From Solea solea (lineage: Eukaryota > Chordata > Actinopteri > Pleuronectiformes > Soleidae), in NCBI RefSeq assembly GCF_958295425.1, contig NC_081144.1, positions 3,769,739 to 3,833,738 on the forward strand: 64,000 nucleotides of DNA. Reading direction: 5' to 3'. Positions within the stretch are counted from its first letter, which is position 1. Each line of letters begins with the position of its first letter. Below are positions 39,479-58,499 of this stretch, piece after piece. The translations under genes and the position numbers were made by a program. The notes below the pieces were generated by a model that had not been told where the DNA came from, searched no databases, and saw only the letters and a list, made by a program, of their open reading frames with translations.

Positions 39479-41399
39479 TTTATTTTTTTCAGTCTTTTTC
39501 TCTTTGTATAACATAACAATCGTGCTTTATAATGTGACACCATTTAGATACATGTTTATATGTTTTACATTAGGCAGTGAGACAGTTAAAAATATACAAA
39601 ACAATATAATCGTTTTTTTTTTTTTACTAGACATAGTTTCTATCTTTTCAATATAACGGTCGGTATCTTCATTGTCATCGTCGTCGTTCGTATACTTCTG
39701 TAAAGATATGTGCTTTAGCTTCTGTGATCAAAATATTATTGCAGAAAACAGCAACTCCATTTTTTTTTCAAACATTTAGACATAGAACTTCCAATGTAGT
39801 ACAGACGTTCACAGTTACATGTTTCACACGGTACGGTTTTTTACGACAAAGTTCCAGAGAAAAACTGTGGTAGAGTTTACTTTTATACAAAATTCACAGG
39901 ACATGAACTGTAGCCATTTCACATTTGTCGCTCAGCTGTTTTGCTTTTCAAGGTAAACATTTTCTTGTTTTCGACCAGATGCCTTTTTTTGTTTTTTTTT
40001 CTCACAGTAGCTGCCATAGAAGCAAACTAACCTTGTCCTAACACACCATGGATGGCAAAAGTCTGGGGCCGGGGGGGGCGGGGGGGGGAGGGGAAATGAA
40101 AGCTTTGTGCTTTTCTGTGGTAAAACCAAAGACGACACAAACAAAAAAGCGAAACAGGCCGCTTGCTTATTGGCCCGCACTTATACGTCTACATATGTAT
40201 TGCTGAATACATATTGGTCAAACTACAACAGATCATTTACACATGAAGAAAAGATTAGCGGGTGTGTTTTTCGACACAGAGTTGGTCCAGGGTTTTGTGT
40301 TCATGTAAAAACGTGGTGTTTTTGTGTTTGGGCCTAGTCGTGTAAACAGACTTAAGGCTTAAGTTGGAATTGGTGCTCTGGCTTAAGGCCTTTTCCCCCG
40401 TTATTCTTTTGTTTTCTCTTTGTTTGTCAGGAGACATGTCAGAATTTTTAGTTTTTCACTGATGTTCCTGAGGAATGCATGCAAAACGTAAACAGGACTG
40501 ACTGTCAGCATTAAGGGATAGTCGATGTTTGTAAATCACTTTTCTAACCCTGTGCTTTTTCTTTTTCTTCTTCTTCTTCTTTTTTTTTTTGGACTTCTTC
40601 GTACCCTGTGCTTTGCCAACCGAACAATAAATGGCATAGTTTTTGCTTTTGTCTGCCTTTTTGATTTTGGTCCTCCATCACGACACATATAGTATAAAAC
40701 ATCCCTAAAAATAATTCTAAAAATGTTTTGATCACATAAAAGTTTTCTCTTGTCTGAAAAAAGAAGGAACAAAAAGTAACAGTCTCTCTCACACACACAA
40801 TATCTTATTTTTCTCCAGAAGCTCCTACAGTGGTGAACTTCCTATTGGCATTGTGCTTTCTCAGAGCTCCCCGTTCACCTGGCGGCCCGTGGTTCACCTC
40901 ACAGAGTGCAACATTTGGAAAATAGACAACTGTGTGAGGATTAGTAAACATCCACAATAAAAATTGACGCCATCCCTTTTTGCAATTCTTCAACGATGTC
41001 AAGTTTGTTCACTACTTCATCTACTATATTCACACGGCATTTTTACTTGATTCATGAAGATATTCAACAAATTTCTAACCTAGATCTCTATGTTTTCTTC
41101 TTTTCTCACAGTATTACACAGTGTTTACATTTCTTCTTTTTCTTTTTCTTTTTTTTTTTACTCGGATTTATGGTTGTTTTCGTGACTAACAGTCTTTGAC
41201 ATTGTTTTTCCACAATGCAAACCAACACTGGCTTGGTTTTTTCTTTTTTTTTACAAATGCAGAAAAAAAATGAAACATGGTTTTGAAAATCTGTTTTGAT
41301 TACATATTGCCCCAGGAGGTAGGTGGATCAATTAAAATCTTGGAAGTCCTTTGTAATGTTCTCTTTTGTCTGCATGCTCCATGAGGGTTTCTTTGTTGT
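39479..41399 (-). other. slc6a1: putative slc6a1 3' UTR
   Basis: The stretch after the slc6a1 stop codon has no gene-like frame and almost no recognisable transposons. The first AATAAA on the minus strand is the complement of 39479-39484. A UTR of about 1.9 kb would be similar in scale to the mammalian one, but no transcript evidence is available from sequence alone. Confidence 0.4.
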
Positions 41400-48152
<6,753 letters not shown>

Positions 48153-48194
48153 GTCTCTGGGTTTGGCAGAGGTCCTGACAGTCGGACGGGAGGC

Positions 48195-48222
48195 TTCAGC
48201 ACCGGTCCACGTAGACAGCAGC
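48195..48222 (+). promoter_or_regulatory. split RE1/NRSE-like element
   Basis: The left half-site TTCAGCACC (48195-48203) is an exact match to the REST/NRSF consensus left half. After a 9-nt gap (canonical gap 2 nt), AGACAGCAGC (48213-48222) resembles the right half GGACAGCGCC. Expanded-gap RE1 sites are an established class. It lies about 45-70 bp upstream of the slc6a1 ATG, close to the predicted acceptor at 48175. Confidence 0.4.
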
Positions 48223-49286
48223 TTCGCGGTTGGTTTTTAGACCCTAACCTTTGGACCAAAATGTCTGGAGATGAAGCCCGTGCGCGCGCACGGCCTTAAC
48301 CTGGAATCGTGAATAGAGCAATTGGTCGATTTTTTTTTCCTCTCTGGAGACGCACAGGATGTGGTCATGGACACATTTAATATTATTTATTTTTTTTGCT
48401 CTACATGTACATTCTGCCCAAACAACATTATTCCTTAAATGCAAGTCACACTAAAGCGTCACAAATATTTTCATTCATATCAGACCAACGAGCTCATGCT
48501 GGACTTGATCCCAAAACCAAAGCAGATTGCGCACAAATGAAACCACAGACACACGCAAACACGCACACGACAGCCAATACAAAGTCTGCGCTGTTTACCA
48601 AATGAAAAAGACTAAAATAATATTCATAAAATGGGAAATGGACATGAACACAAAATGTGAAAACTTTAACAGACACATTTCTGGATCCAAACCGTGCACT
48701 TGACGCGCAAGACGCGCCGCAGAAAAAGCAACATAGCCCTTTGAGAATTAAGCATAACAAAGTGGAGTCCACACCAGTCACCACCTGCAGATTCTCCAAA
48801 CACTCCTCCACACACAGGAACGGACGCAGCGGGGACACAGAGAGGTCTCAAATAAAACTGGAAGACAGAAAAACGCACAGTGGAGACAAAGGGGGGGACA
48901 TCCAAATGCGTAAAAGCATTACGCACCAGTCTGCGCCAACAGCCACTCGATCCTGTGAGAACCGAAGGCGTCACTGAACGCATTAGAACGGCTCTCCACA
49001 TATTGTGCCGTCCAATAATAGACTATATAACAAACAGTAATCAATCCCACGTTTAATTGGCTGGAGCGTGCGAGGCGCAGAGCTCATCACGCCGATGCAG
49101 CGACGTATCGATGGGCTCATTCACAATTTAATCACAAGCACACTGTCGCTGCGAAGACACAGATGAGACACACAAAAAAAATGCGAGGAATCGTGCATTA
49201 AGCAAACTCGTCGGTGTGGAAGCGCGAATGCCGCGCACACATTCACAGCCTCCAAAAAAACAAAACAACAACCCAGTTTTACTCAC

Positions 49287-49480
49287 AGTGAATGTGTGCT
49301 CTGCTCCGCCGAGGAGGATGCGCTGCTGCCGGCTGCCACAAATCTCCTCCAAGAGAGGTATCCGTGGATTCCTCCAGTGGGCGAAGTTGTAAACTCCCAA
49401 TATTTCGTGGAACACAAACAGATTTTACTTCCATTAAAAGACTTTCGGGGACCACGCGGCGTCAGAGGAGTCCGAGGAGG
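49287..49480 (-). other. slc6a1: putative slc6a1 non-coding exon 1
   Basis: A consensus donor GTGAGT (complement of 49281-49286) follows a GC-rich segment. A good acceptor (CCCGTCCGACTGTCAG on the minus strand) ends at 48175, 22 bp before the ATG at 48152. Together they predict a 5' UTR exon whose 3' edge is 49287, spliced to 48174. The upstream edge is not determined. Confidence 0.45.
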
Positions 49481-49487
49481 AGCTGTC

Positions 49488-49728
49488 CAGTGCTGAAGAC
49501 CAGGAGGAGGAGGAAGAGGAAGAGGAGGAGGTGGTGGTGGTGGTGGAAGAAGAGGAGGAGGAGGCTGAATCAACACGGGCAGCAGCAGCCGCTTCGCCTT
49601 GTGCGACTGTCTAACATCAACAACCAAGAGAGTCAACTCCCATCCACACAGAAACAGCCTCAATGTCATCTCAAAGTCGTCCTCCCCTCCTCTCCTCTCC
49701 TCCTCCCCCTCCTCCTCCTCACCCCTTC
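49488..49728. repeat. opposed polypurine and polypyrimidine tracts
   Basis: The plus strand is almost pure purine plus GGT repeats at 49488-49570 and almost pure pyrimidine at 49676-49728. The intervening 100 bp is mixed sequence. The tracts lie in the putative slc6a1 promoter/5' UTR region. Confidence 0.8.
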
Positions 49729-52700
49729 ATCTTAAGGCTGCACTGAAATCACACTTGCCAACGTGTTTGTTGTTGTTGTTGTTTTAAAAAGAAATATAAT
49801 TCCCAATTGTTTTTTTTCACCCACTCTTCACTGTAACAAATAACGCTTGTATGTTGTCATCATCTCCTGCATAAGTTTCTTTTTTTAATCACATAATGAG
49901 GGATAAAAAAAGTGATAAATATTGATTTGAGTCAACTCTTTTAACAGTGTTGTGCTGCTCCATCAACCCCACCCCTAAAAACAGGAAGAAAGAAAAAAAA
50001 ATACACCCCCCTCTTCTTCCTCTCCTCCTCCTCACTGTTTATAAAATGTATTGTGGAGGTAGAATATGGAAACATAAGGAGGAGTGGAGTTATTGGGTAA
50101 TTTATTGTATTTATTGTATTGCTCCAAAACTGCACAATATTGTGTTTTTGAAAATACGTCAGTGTGTCTGTCTGTCTGTCTGTCTGCCAATCTGGCAAAC
50201 TGTGATAAAGAGAGCCCGGCCGTCAATAAAGGGAGGGAACATTTGGCTGCTTGTCTTTAAGTCCTGCCTTTAATCGTCCAAAGCCCAACGTCTTCCATAA
50301 ATGAGAGGAATAAACTCGTGGACTGCAGAAAAAAACTGTGAGGACTGATGAAAACAAATGTTTCAGAGACTCAGTGACGCGCGGTCAGACCTGGATTTGT
50401 TTTTAAATTGTACATTTTTTTTGTTATAGGACATGAAGCAACGTGGAACCAAAACTCTCATTTATTTAAGGAGCAGTTTGTGAATTTGAAGCAGAAGGTA
50501 AGTGTCTTTAAATAGGCCCATATACTGTATGTGCCTGAATATGTGAAAGTTTCTTTTCTTCAGGTCAGCGTTTTTTTCCCCCACTTGAACTGCACTGGCG
50601 TGTGCACACATTTCAGGGCTCAGGGGCTCCAGGGGAAGCTGTTGTGACATATTTATTAGTTACTAAATTAATATTCCAATAGCAACTTGTGAAGATGTTT
50701 AACAGGCCTACAAGACAAGTTATTGCACAGATAGGTAATTTTTGGGGAAAATGACACACTTTTAATTGACAAATGATGCTGTTTATCACACATATGCACC
50801 AAATACTTGCATGGGTGCCGATTATTATTATTTTTTTTAAAATTGTGATTCAATGGAACAAAAATGGAGTAATACATTTGAGACAGTAACCATAACAAAG
50901 TCATACTTCCAAAATCAATGCATGTGACATGTCAGCCAGTGTTTGTGACTTTTGTCTTTTAAAAACCCTGAATTAACACAACTTCTAATAATTTTGAGGG
51001 AAACTGGCAACTTTAGCTTTAGCTGTTTCTGTTCATTGAAATAATAAGAAATATTATCATTCACACACACACACACACATGATATATGTACATACATATG
51101 TGTATGACACTGTGTTTCCTCTTCATTTAAAAAAAGGCTTTGTAGTTTTTCTCCATCTTTCTTGTTGTGGTTTTGTTTTGAAGCTCCACGTGTCAGTTGG
51201 CGGAAATCAGAGCAGGTAAATGAAGAGAAGTTAAGAAGTGTGTGTGTGTGTGTGTGTGAAACTGCTGGAGATGCTCAGGCAGAAGGAGAATCAGGATCAT
51301 TTAAGCTCTGATGTGAATGCTCCTATCGCGGGCTGAGAGAGGGCACCAGATGGCAGAGCAATGAGGGGTGAACTAACCCACTAAATGATACCACATGAAA
51401 TGCAGGCATTTAAAATCCCATCTGGGTCGCCGTCCCCGCGGACATGGAGTGTGAAACATGACACATATTTATACACCTGCTGATTGTGCACGCGGCCACG
51501 TCCAAACGTGCTGCTGGTGACACGGATGCGCTCGGGCTGCACGTGACCTCCTGACCCCGCGGCTTTGGTTTGATGCAGATCACTGATCTTTCTCACCGGC
51601 AGAACCAACCAGTGTCTTGATTTCAGCATGTGAGCTTTGTGTTTGGGCTCCTCATGGATCCTGTACGTGCTCCATTAGGCTGGGAATACTCTTTTATTCC
51701 TGCAGTTGCTTTGTGAGAGTGTGTGACTTTGATTGAATCTTGCATTTCCCCCTCTTTACTGGACCATTGGCTGTGAAATCATCTTATTGTTTGAGAGGGT
51801 TTTTTTGTATGCACAGGGTTACAATTCATTCCATGTTGACAGGTTCATTATCGGCTTATATGGACACAGATGAGGAATACAGATATGGAATCACAAAGTA
51901 AAATACATAGAATACAGACAGGGTACATTAAAAACATATAGGTTGTCCCAAAATAGCCCAGAATAAAAGCAAATATGTTCTTCAAATTATGAATTACTCA
52001 TAAAATATGTTGATAATTTAAATTTAAACTTAACAGTGACCTAAAAATGGAGTTGTCTTTCTGTTAATGTAAAACAATCTGATTTATCAAATTACAAATC
52101 GTTGATAAAACATTTTATTCATGCAATAGTTTGTCGTTAACAAATCACCTTCACTCTAAAGGGTCACTGCATTCATTTGCCCTCTATTTTTGCCCCCTGT
52201 GTAAATTTGGTAATGTTTGGTAAACCTGTCTTTGTCTAATTTTCTTCACAGACAGTTTCTTTCTTTATTTATTTGTTTTTTTTTTAAATTCCACATACTC
52301 ATATCCCTCCATGCCCTGTCTGCAATTTGAGGACACGAAAGTGAACTGATTAGCATGTTGATTAGTCATTAGTATGCTAATCACAGGCAATTCACATATT
52401 TTATTCATATTGTCGCCAGACTTGTTTTTTCAGACTTGTGTACACATCCTGTTCTATTTTTTTTATTGTAAACATGCAAGTCAACCTGGTGATTTAACCA
52501 TGTGGTGCATTTTCCCTTGGAAGACTAATAGTAGTTAAATGTTGTTGTGGTTCAAATGTGCTGTGTAAATCTGCAAACTACAATGAAAACGCGAGTGCAA
52601 ATATGCTTTAAAACCCCCGGTTGTGACAGCACGGCTGTTTTCACCATGGAAACATTAAACATTAGGCTCAAACAGAGTCATACTGTCACGATGGATGTGC

Positions 52701-52753
52701 AGCTTCTGCTCCGCTGTCGCCTGCTCTTTGTTTTCATCAGCCTCTCACCGTGA

Positions 52754-52782
52754 TTGCTGCTGCTGCTGCTGCTGCTGCTGCT
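52754..52782. repeat. (TGC)n trinucleotide run
   Basis: About nine TGC units in non-coding sequence; no surrounding frame is gene-like. Confidence 0.95.
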
Positions 52783-54359
52783 GTACATTCCTTTTTCTCC
52801 TCGACTTATGAGCACAGAGAGTACGTGGCACCACTTGTGTGTCTTTTGTGATGGAGGCATTGGAAACATGCGTATTTCACTGGGGGAAAGTAACATATAA
52901 CCTAATAATCTGTCACTTGATATACTGTATCTGTGTGATCCACTTCCCTCCTTGCTTGATGGATGGAATTTCGCCCACACACACCTGAACGCAGAGAGAC
53001 ACCTGAGACGTTTACATCATGTACACACACATTTCCCCGTCACTATACGTTGGGATCTACTGTAGCTTATACTGACATCACCTAAAGGCTCAATGATGCT
53101 CCCATTTGTCTGTGCTTCTTTAGTGTGTAGCATTTTGTTTAGCATGACCTAAATTGCTGTGAAGTGAGTGCCTCAGCAGCTCTGTCTCGCCTCCCTCTCT
53201 CTGTCTCTGTGAAGAACTCTCTTTTCCTTTCATTCTCTCGCTCACATGCACACATACAATTTAGACGAGCTGAGTGGACAGTTTTTAAAAAAAGAAATAA
53301 GCATCTTCTGCCAGATATCTACATGCGTAGTGAAGTATTGTGGGATGTGGGAATCAGTGAGGTGAGCTGGCCAATGATATTTCAGGCAGACTGAGTGAAT
53401 CATCAGCCAAAAATCAGGAGCATGCTCTGTTTCTTTTCTCCTTTTTTTCCCCCTCCTCCTTCCTGGAGGGATCAACTATGCAAAGAAGTTAAATCCCACA
53501 TCTGCAAAACACCAGCTCCCCCCCCCCCCCACACGTTGTGTTCTGATGTAGCATTTGCCACCCAGTTCCCACAAAATCCATGGCATTAAACAGCCTTCGT
53601 TTAGGAGACGTTTTAGCATCACGGCGTCGGTGTCAGGTACGTTGTGTTGATCTGTTGACGGTGCTGTGTGACAGCCAGCACACGCTGTGGGTTTAGTAAA
53701 CATATGACCTCCATGATAACCAGTGGGGGGGGGGGACTAAATCGCTTCAAATTTTGTACACATGTTGCTAGGCAACAGCATAATCGGTCTCCGTCTCCCC
53801 CTCCTTATATGGCTCTCTGCTGGGATTGCTGTGCCGCTATCACTGAAAGTGGTTAATTAACTTCAACAAAAAAGTCCATTAATGGTGCAGATTAGGTGCA
53901 CGGGGGTTAAAAGGCACACGGAGGCGCCGCACAAATCTGCACCAATGTACAAATGGATGTCAGAGACTAATAGGGCCTTTGAAATGAATGACCCCACACA
54001 CACACACACACATGTATATATATATATATATATATACATATATGCATCTGGTTGTATGGTTATAACAGCAATAACAGCTTTAAACGATGACTGTAAATAT
54101 TTATACGTATTTATGTGGATCGTACACAAACTGGTGACCTGATGTTTGATTCTCAGAATGAGCAATTTAGAGTAATTGCATGTGTTTGTCTTAGTATGTA
54201 AAAAGCTTTGAAATCGTATATGTTGCAGTTTGGAGCTAGAGAAGTAAAATTTGATTTGCTATATCAATTTAGGAAAGTTTGTTTTTGGTGGATTATTTCT
54301 TTGTTGGAACAATGCTTTTTGGCAATAACTCTTATACCGTTGGAAAGCCTGTTTATTTC

Positions 54360-54440
54360 CCTCGCCAGAGCAGGTACTAAAAAAGTAGCAGGTACCAGGT
54401 ACCAGCCCTCATAGAAAAGGAAAAAAAACCCGAGTAGAAT
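54360..54440. mobile_element. fragment of the GGTACC-rich MITE family
   Basis: It contains CAGAGCAGGTACTAAAAAAG, AGGTACCAGGTACCAG and CGAGTAGAATCGAGAA, related to 35500-35864 and 36594-36660. It lies 60 bp from the PIF/Harbinger-like MITE. Confidence 0.5.
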
Positions 54441-54497
54441 CGAGAACTGTACAGTGGAAAAGTGCCTCTCGATGGCTAATTTTCATGTGTCCTCTAA

Positions 54498-54732
54498 TGC
54501 TGTTTTCACACCAAGTGAGATTTGTTGCAATCATTTTGTACGTTTTGTGACGCGATGGGATTGCTGGCCGCAAGGTGCCGTATTTTAAACAGAAGTGATG
54601 GACATTTATTTTCACCATCAGCCAAAGCATTGTTGCACTCTCTGTTGTGGAAACCACACAAGACGACGGTTTCTTCTCTACGGACGTTTTGTTGCCCGAC
54701 AAATTCGCGTCGCGTCCGGTGTGAACACAGCA
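54498..54732. mobile_element. PIF/Harbinger-like MITE with TAA target duplication
   Basis: The left end TGCTGTTTTCACACC and the right end (complement TGCTGTGTTCACACCGGACG) form a terminal inverted repeat. Both flanks carry TAA (54495-54497 and 54733-54735), the 3-bp target type of PIF/Harbinger elements. It is 235 bp with no transposase. Confidence 0.7.
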
Positions 54733-56164
54733 TAACAGGCGGACAGTGAAAGTGAGAGTGTGTCTGTTCTGAGCAGCAGCAGAGATTTATCACACAATGA
54801 GGCAACGATATAGTATAAGAACTGCTTTTTAACCGTCTCCATTTTTCAAGAGCGCCTCCAACGCAGACCCCTTTTTTTCCCCTTCTCCTTTTATTGTGAT
54901 GTTTTTGAGAGGGGTAGTGAGGCTTTTCAGTTTCTGATCCATCGCTGCGGTTTGCTGTGTTTGACTCAATATTTTGGTAATTAGCTGCATTATTGGGTTG
55001 GTGGTGGTGTATAAATTGTGAATGAACTTGTTGTACCATTGTTATCAGTGACGCCAGTATTCCAGTTTAACATAATCTCTGCTCACATATCATCATAAAT
55101 GTTTTACATAACGCAACAATTCCAGCCAGATCACCACCTATATCTAATCATTTCTAGCTTTGGCCACCCAGGAAATGTAATTTAAATTCATCTTTTACTG
55201 TTCAATTCTGCTGCTCACAGACAGACAAATAAAGCTGAAACGTAACCTCCTTGGTTGAGGTATTTATATTAAATTAAAGTATTCATTCTTACAGCTTCTG
55301 ACCCTGAGGTTTGCACTGTATGTTACCGTAAACTATATTTATTTTATACCTGAGGAATCGGCACACAAAAGACTGCACACAATCCATTGTCTGGGGCTGA
55401 AGGTAGATGAAGAGTCCACCATCATCATCCTCGCCGAAAAGGATGGAGCCACGGCAAGAAGCTATTTAAATGCAAGCTTTGACAGGAACCTTTCTCACCA
55501 CACTGCCCCTGTTAATCCCTTCTATTCAACCACATCACTATGGAAACTGACTGGATATCTTGCCCTTGCTGCGTAACCTGTACCACACAGCTATGTCCGC
55601 CACTGACACGGCGGTTGTGCAGTAAAATGCTGCCTGATCACTGTTCCACTGTCCCACTGTGCAGCCAGCCCCCCCGTGCTGTGACATTATTGGATGTCAT
55701 TAGCTGCTGTATACTGATGCAGAATCATTAATGGCTTTTTTTGAAACCTGAAAGAGACAATGTTCACATATCACTGGATTGTGTTAGAACTGAAACTTGA
55801 TAATGAGGTTTGGAGTTTAATATAACATGTATATGTTCAACTGGATCAAAGATTTTGATCCAGATCTTGTTCTCGGGCTTTGACGTGGAAATAATAGAAG
55901 AAACTGGTACAGCAACAAGCTTAAATAATTATTATTTCTTTATTTAATGGATGATTGGAAGACATGGAATGGTATTTGACATAGGGCTAACTCACCACCA
56001 GCTACAGCTGTTTTGGTCTGTGGAAGAATCAGAGTCTTAATCTGAAAACTTTATCTTCTGTCGTAACAGAAAATCTTCTATAGCATGGCTCGACACAAAC
56101 ATAACAACATCGCAACTGCACCTCCTCTGTGGCTCTGTCTGAGGCATTTTTCCCCTGTACAAGG

Positions 56165-56450
56165 GGGTCTAAGGACAGAGGGTCAAGGGACACAGGATCT
56201 AAGGTCAGATGGTCTAAGGACAGAATGTCTAAGGACAAAAGGTCTACGGACAGAAGGTCTATGGACAGAGGGTCAAAGGACAGAAGGTCTGAGGACAGAG
56301 GGTCTAAGGACAGATGGTCTAAGGACAGAATGTCTAAGGACAGAAGGTCTAGGGACAGAAGGTCTACGGACAGAAGGTCTATGGACAGAAGGGCTGAGGA
56401 CAGAGGGTCTAGGGACAGAGAGTCTAGGGACAGAGGCTGTAAGGACATGT
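56165..56450. repeat. 15-bp minisatellite, about 19 units
   Basis: The unit is GGACAGAGGGTCTAA with variants (AGAAGGTCTACGGAC and others). The period is a multiple of three, so several frames stay open on both strands and mimic pentapeptide-repeat proteins. Confidence 0.95.
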
Positions 56451-56454
56451 CACT

Positions 56455-56537
56455 TGCTGTACAGACAGACTGTAAAGCCCTTCAGCAAATTGTGTTTGTG
56501 ATGTTGGGCTGTATAAATAAAATTGACTTGACTTGAC
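56455..56537 (+). mobile_element. LINE/SINE 3' tail
   Basis: TGTAAAGCCCTTCAGC and GGGCTGTATAAATAAAATTG, then repeated TGACT, match the 3' end of a widespread teleost retroelement. It directly follows the 15-bp minisatellite. Confidence 0.55.
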
Positions 56538-58499
56538 AACTAGAATTACACAGCACATACTCCGTGGGAGACACTGTGTGAATATTAAAAAAAAAAATGA
56601 ATATTTGTATTATGATACTGTACATTAACTGGAAACAAACAGATATCTTTCGATATCTAAATAATGTTGAACTTAAGTGATTTGGGTTTATTTTGTAGTT
56701 GAAGACTGCTCCATTAATGCACATTTGCACATCTGCTCAGTTTCACCACACTTAGTGCTTCACTTTGAATATGCTTGTGCAAATTAATACCTTGGCGCCT
56801 TAGGTTAAAAGTGACAGTGACACTGGTTTGGTGTAAACAACACAACTACAATAAATGCAGTTTATAGTCTTACATTTGTATAAATAGTAGTCAAGCACCA
56901 GCTACTCCAAGAGGGTGGAAGAAAACCAGAAAAGAACTAATACTAACACGGTGAAAGGAGGCAAATCACCAAACTATGTGAAGTTAACAACATAACTCTG
57001 CTTCTATTTGCACACTGGGATAAAGACAGTAGTCGCTCTGCATGGAAGTGTATATTGACCGTTGAATAAGCTCTTACCTAAGCTTGTAGTGGCACTCAGT
57101 CCTTAAAAAGAAAGTGAGTTTGAGCTAGACAGAGCAAATTTCCACATCCCTGTGCCTGCTACCTACTTTCCTTTCCCTCTGGCAAAATTGCAGGAGAATA
57201 TTTGTCATGGATTTAAAAGGTTTATCAGCTTCAAAGCGGAGGGAGCCGGTCGTCCAAACCATCAGTGAGGCCCGCGCAATCCTTCCAGCTCTGACAAGAA
57301 TGGCCTGTAGCGCGTGGACAAATTTCCCCCCAACTAAGCTCCCAGTTCAGAGCTTTTATAGAAAGCTTGGAGAAGCATATTTGCATTTGCCGTTGACGTC
57401 AGCTTTTAATCCATCCCGAAAAACGTTCTTCTCCGACCCCCCTCCTCTCAACATCTCGGAAGAAGAGCTCCAGTAATTACTAATTACTGGGAAAATGATG
57501 GTTGCAATCACAGCACCTTCAGGCCGGTCAGTGCTAACACTGGTGGCCTGAAATTGAATCAGAACCCTGTCCGTCGGGAACCTGAACCACAGAGAAGTGA
57601 AAATGAAGAATGTACGAACATGCATCTCTGGAGAGAGTCGGCTTAAGCCTTCTGATATAAACCAGGGAAACAAGCCTTGTCATAAACATTCATCTGTGGG
57701 GTTTTTTGTCTTGCTTGTTGCTGCTGACATCTTACATCCATTCATCAAAAGACCAAAAGCATGATGGCCATGACTTGAATTACCTGCCTGGGTGCGTTTC
57801 TGTCTCAAAGTTGACCCTGATGGAACTGTGTGTGGCATCCACATGGCGGCATTATCACTCATTTTCAAATCAAATTACCTCATATCTGTCTCATAACAAA
57901 CAGTGAAAAAAGGTTATCCTGAGAACACTCGTCTGTACAACTCTAAAAGAAGCGGAGGCTTGATGATGAGGTTGACGTGAAAAAACAATAATGTTTCTTT
58001 AATCGATGACAATTACATAACATTTACAACGTGTTTATTATAGCAGCCGCAATAATGAAGGACCTGTGGCCTTAGTCGAGTGTTCTGGGATCAATTCTAC
58101 TGACAGATTTTCCTCATAATGCCACAGATGTCCTGAGGGGCAACACAAATGCTATTATGTTTCTGTGCAACTCTATTTTTTTTTTAAATTGCAATGCAGC
58201 AAAGGGAAATTGTTGCCAATACTGGTTGAGCATTCTTTCCACCGGGGGGTGGAATAATACTCCAATAACAGTTATTATGGAATTATTAATCAATAATGCC
58301 CAGATACGCTCACTGGCCACTGTATTTGGTACGAAGGATTCCTGATAAAGAGTGATTTGTTTCGGTATCACACTACCTCACTCAGAGAACCAGGGTTAAT
58401 ACCTTAACCTTAAGTCCACTGCTGTTTTCCCTCTTGTGACGTAAAACCAGAGACACAAAACCACCAGAAGACACTGCAAGACTGAGATACTAATAGCAT

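Noticed and set aside
49283..49735. Long frames on both strands over the purine/pyrimidine tracts upstream of slc6a1
   Set aside because: They are Arg/Trp or Pro/Leu runs from GGA/GGT and CCT/CCA repeats, typical of promoter tracts and not of a protein family.
54506..55039. 177-codon minus-strand frame
   Set aside because: Its C-terminal half is the PIF/Harbinger-like MITE and the rest is low-complexity; no recognisable domain.
56029..56448. 139-residue minus-strand frame resembling a pentapeptide-repeat protein
   Set aside because: It is produced by the 15-bp minisatellite; equivalent long frames exist on the plus strand, and no promoter or homologous non-repeat part is present.
57207..57476. 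89-codon plus-strand frame
   Set aside because: Looks protein-like over short stretches but matches no family I know and lacks splice or promoter context; left out for want of support.
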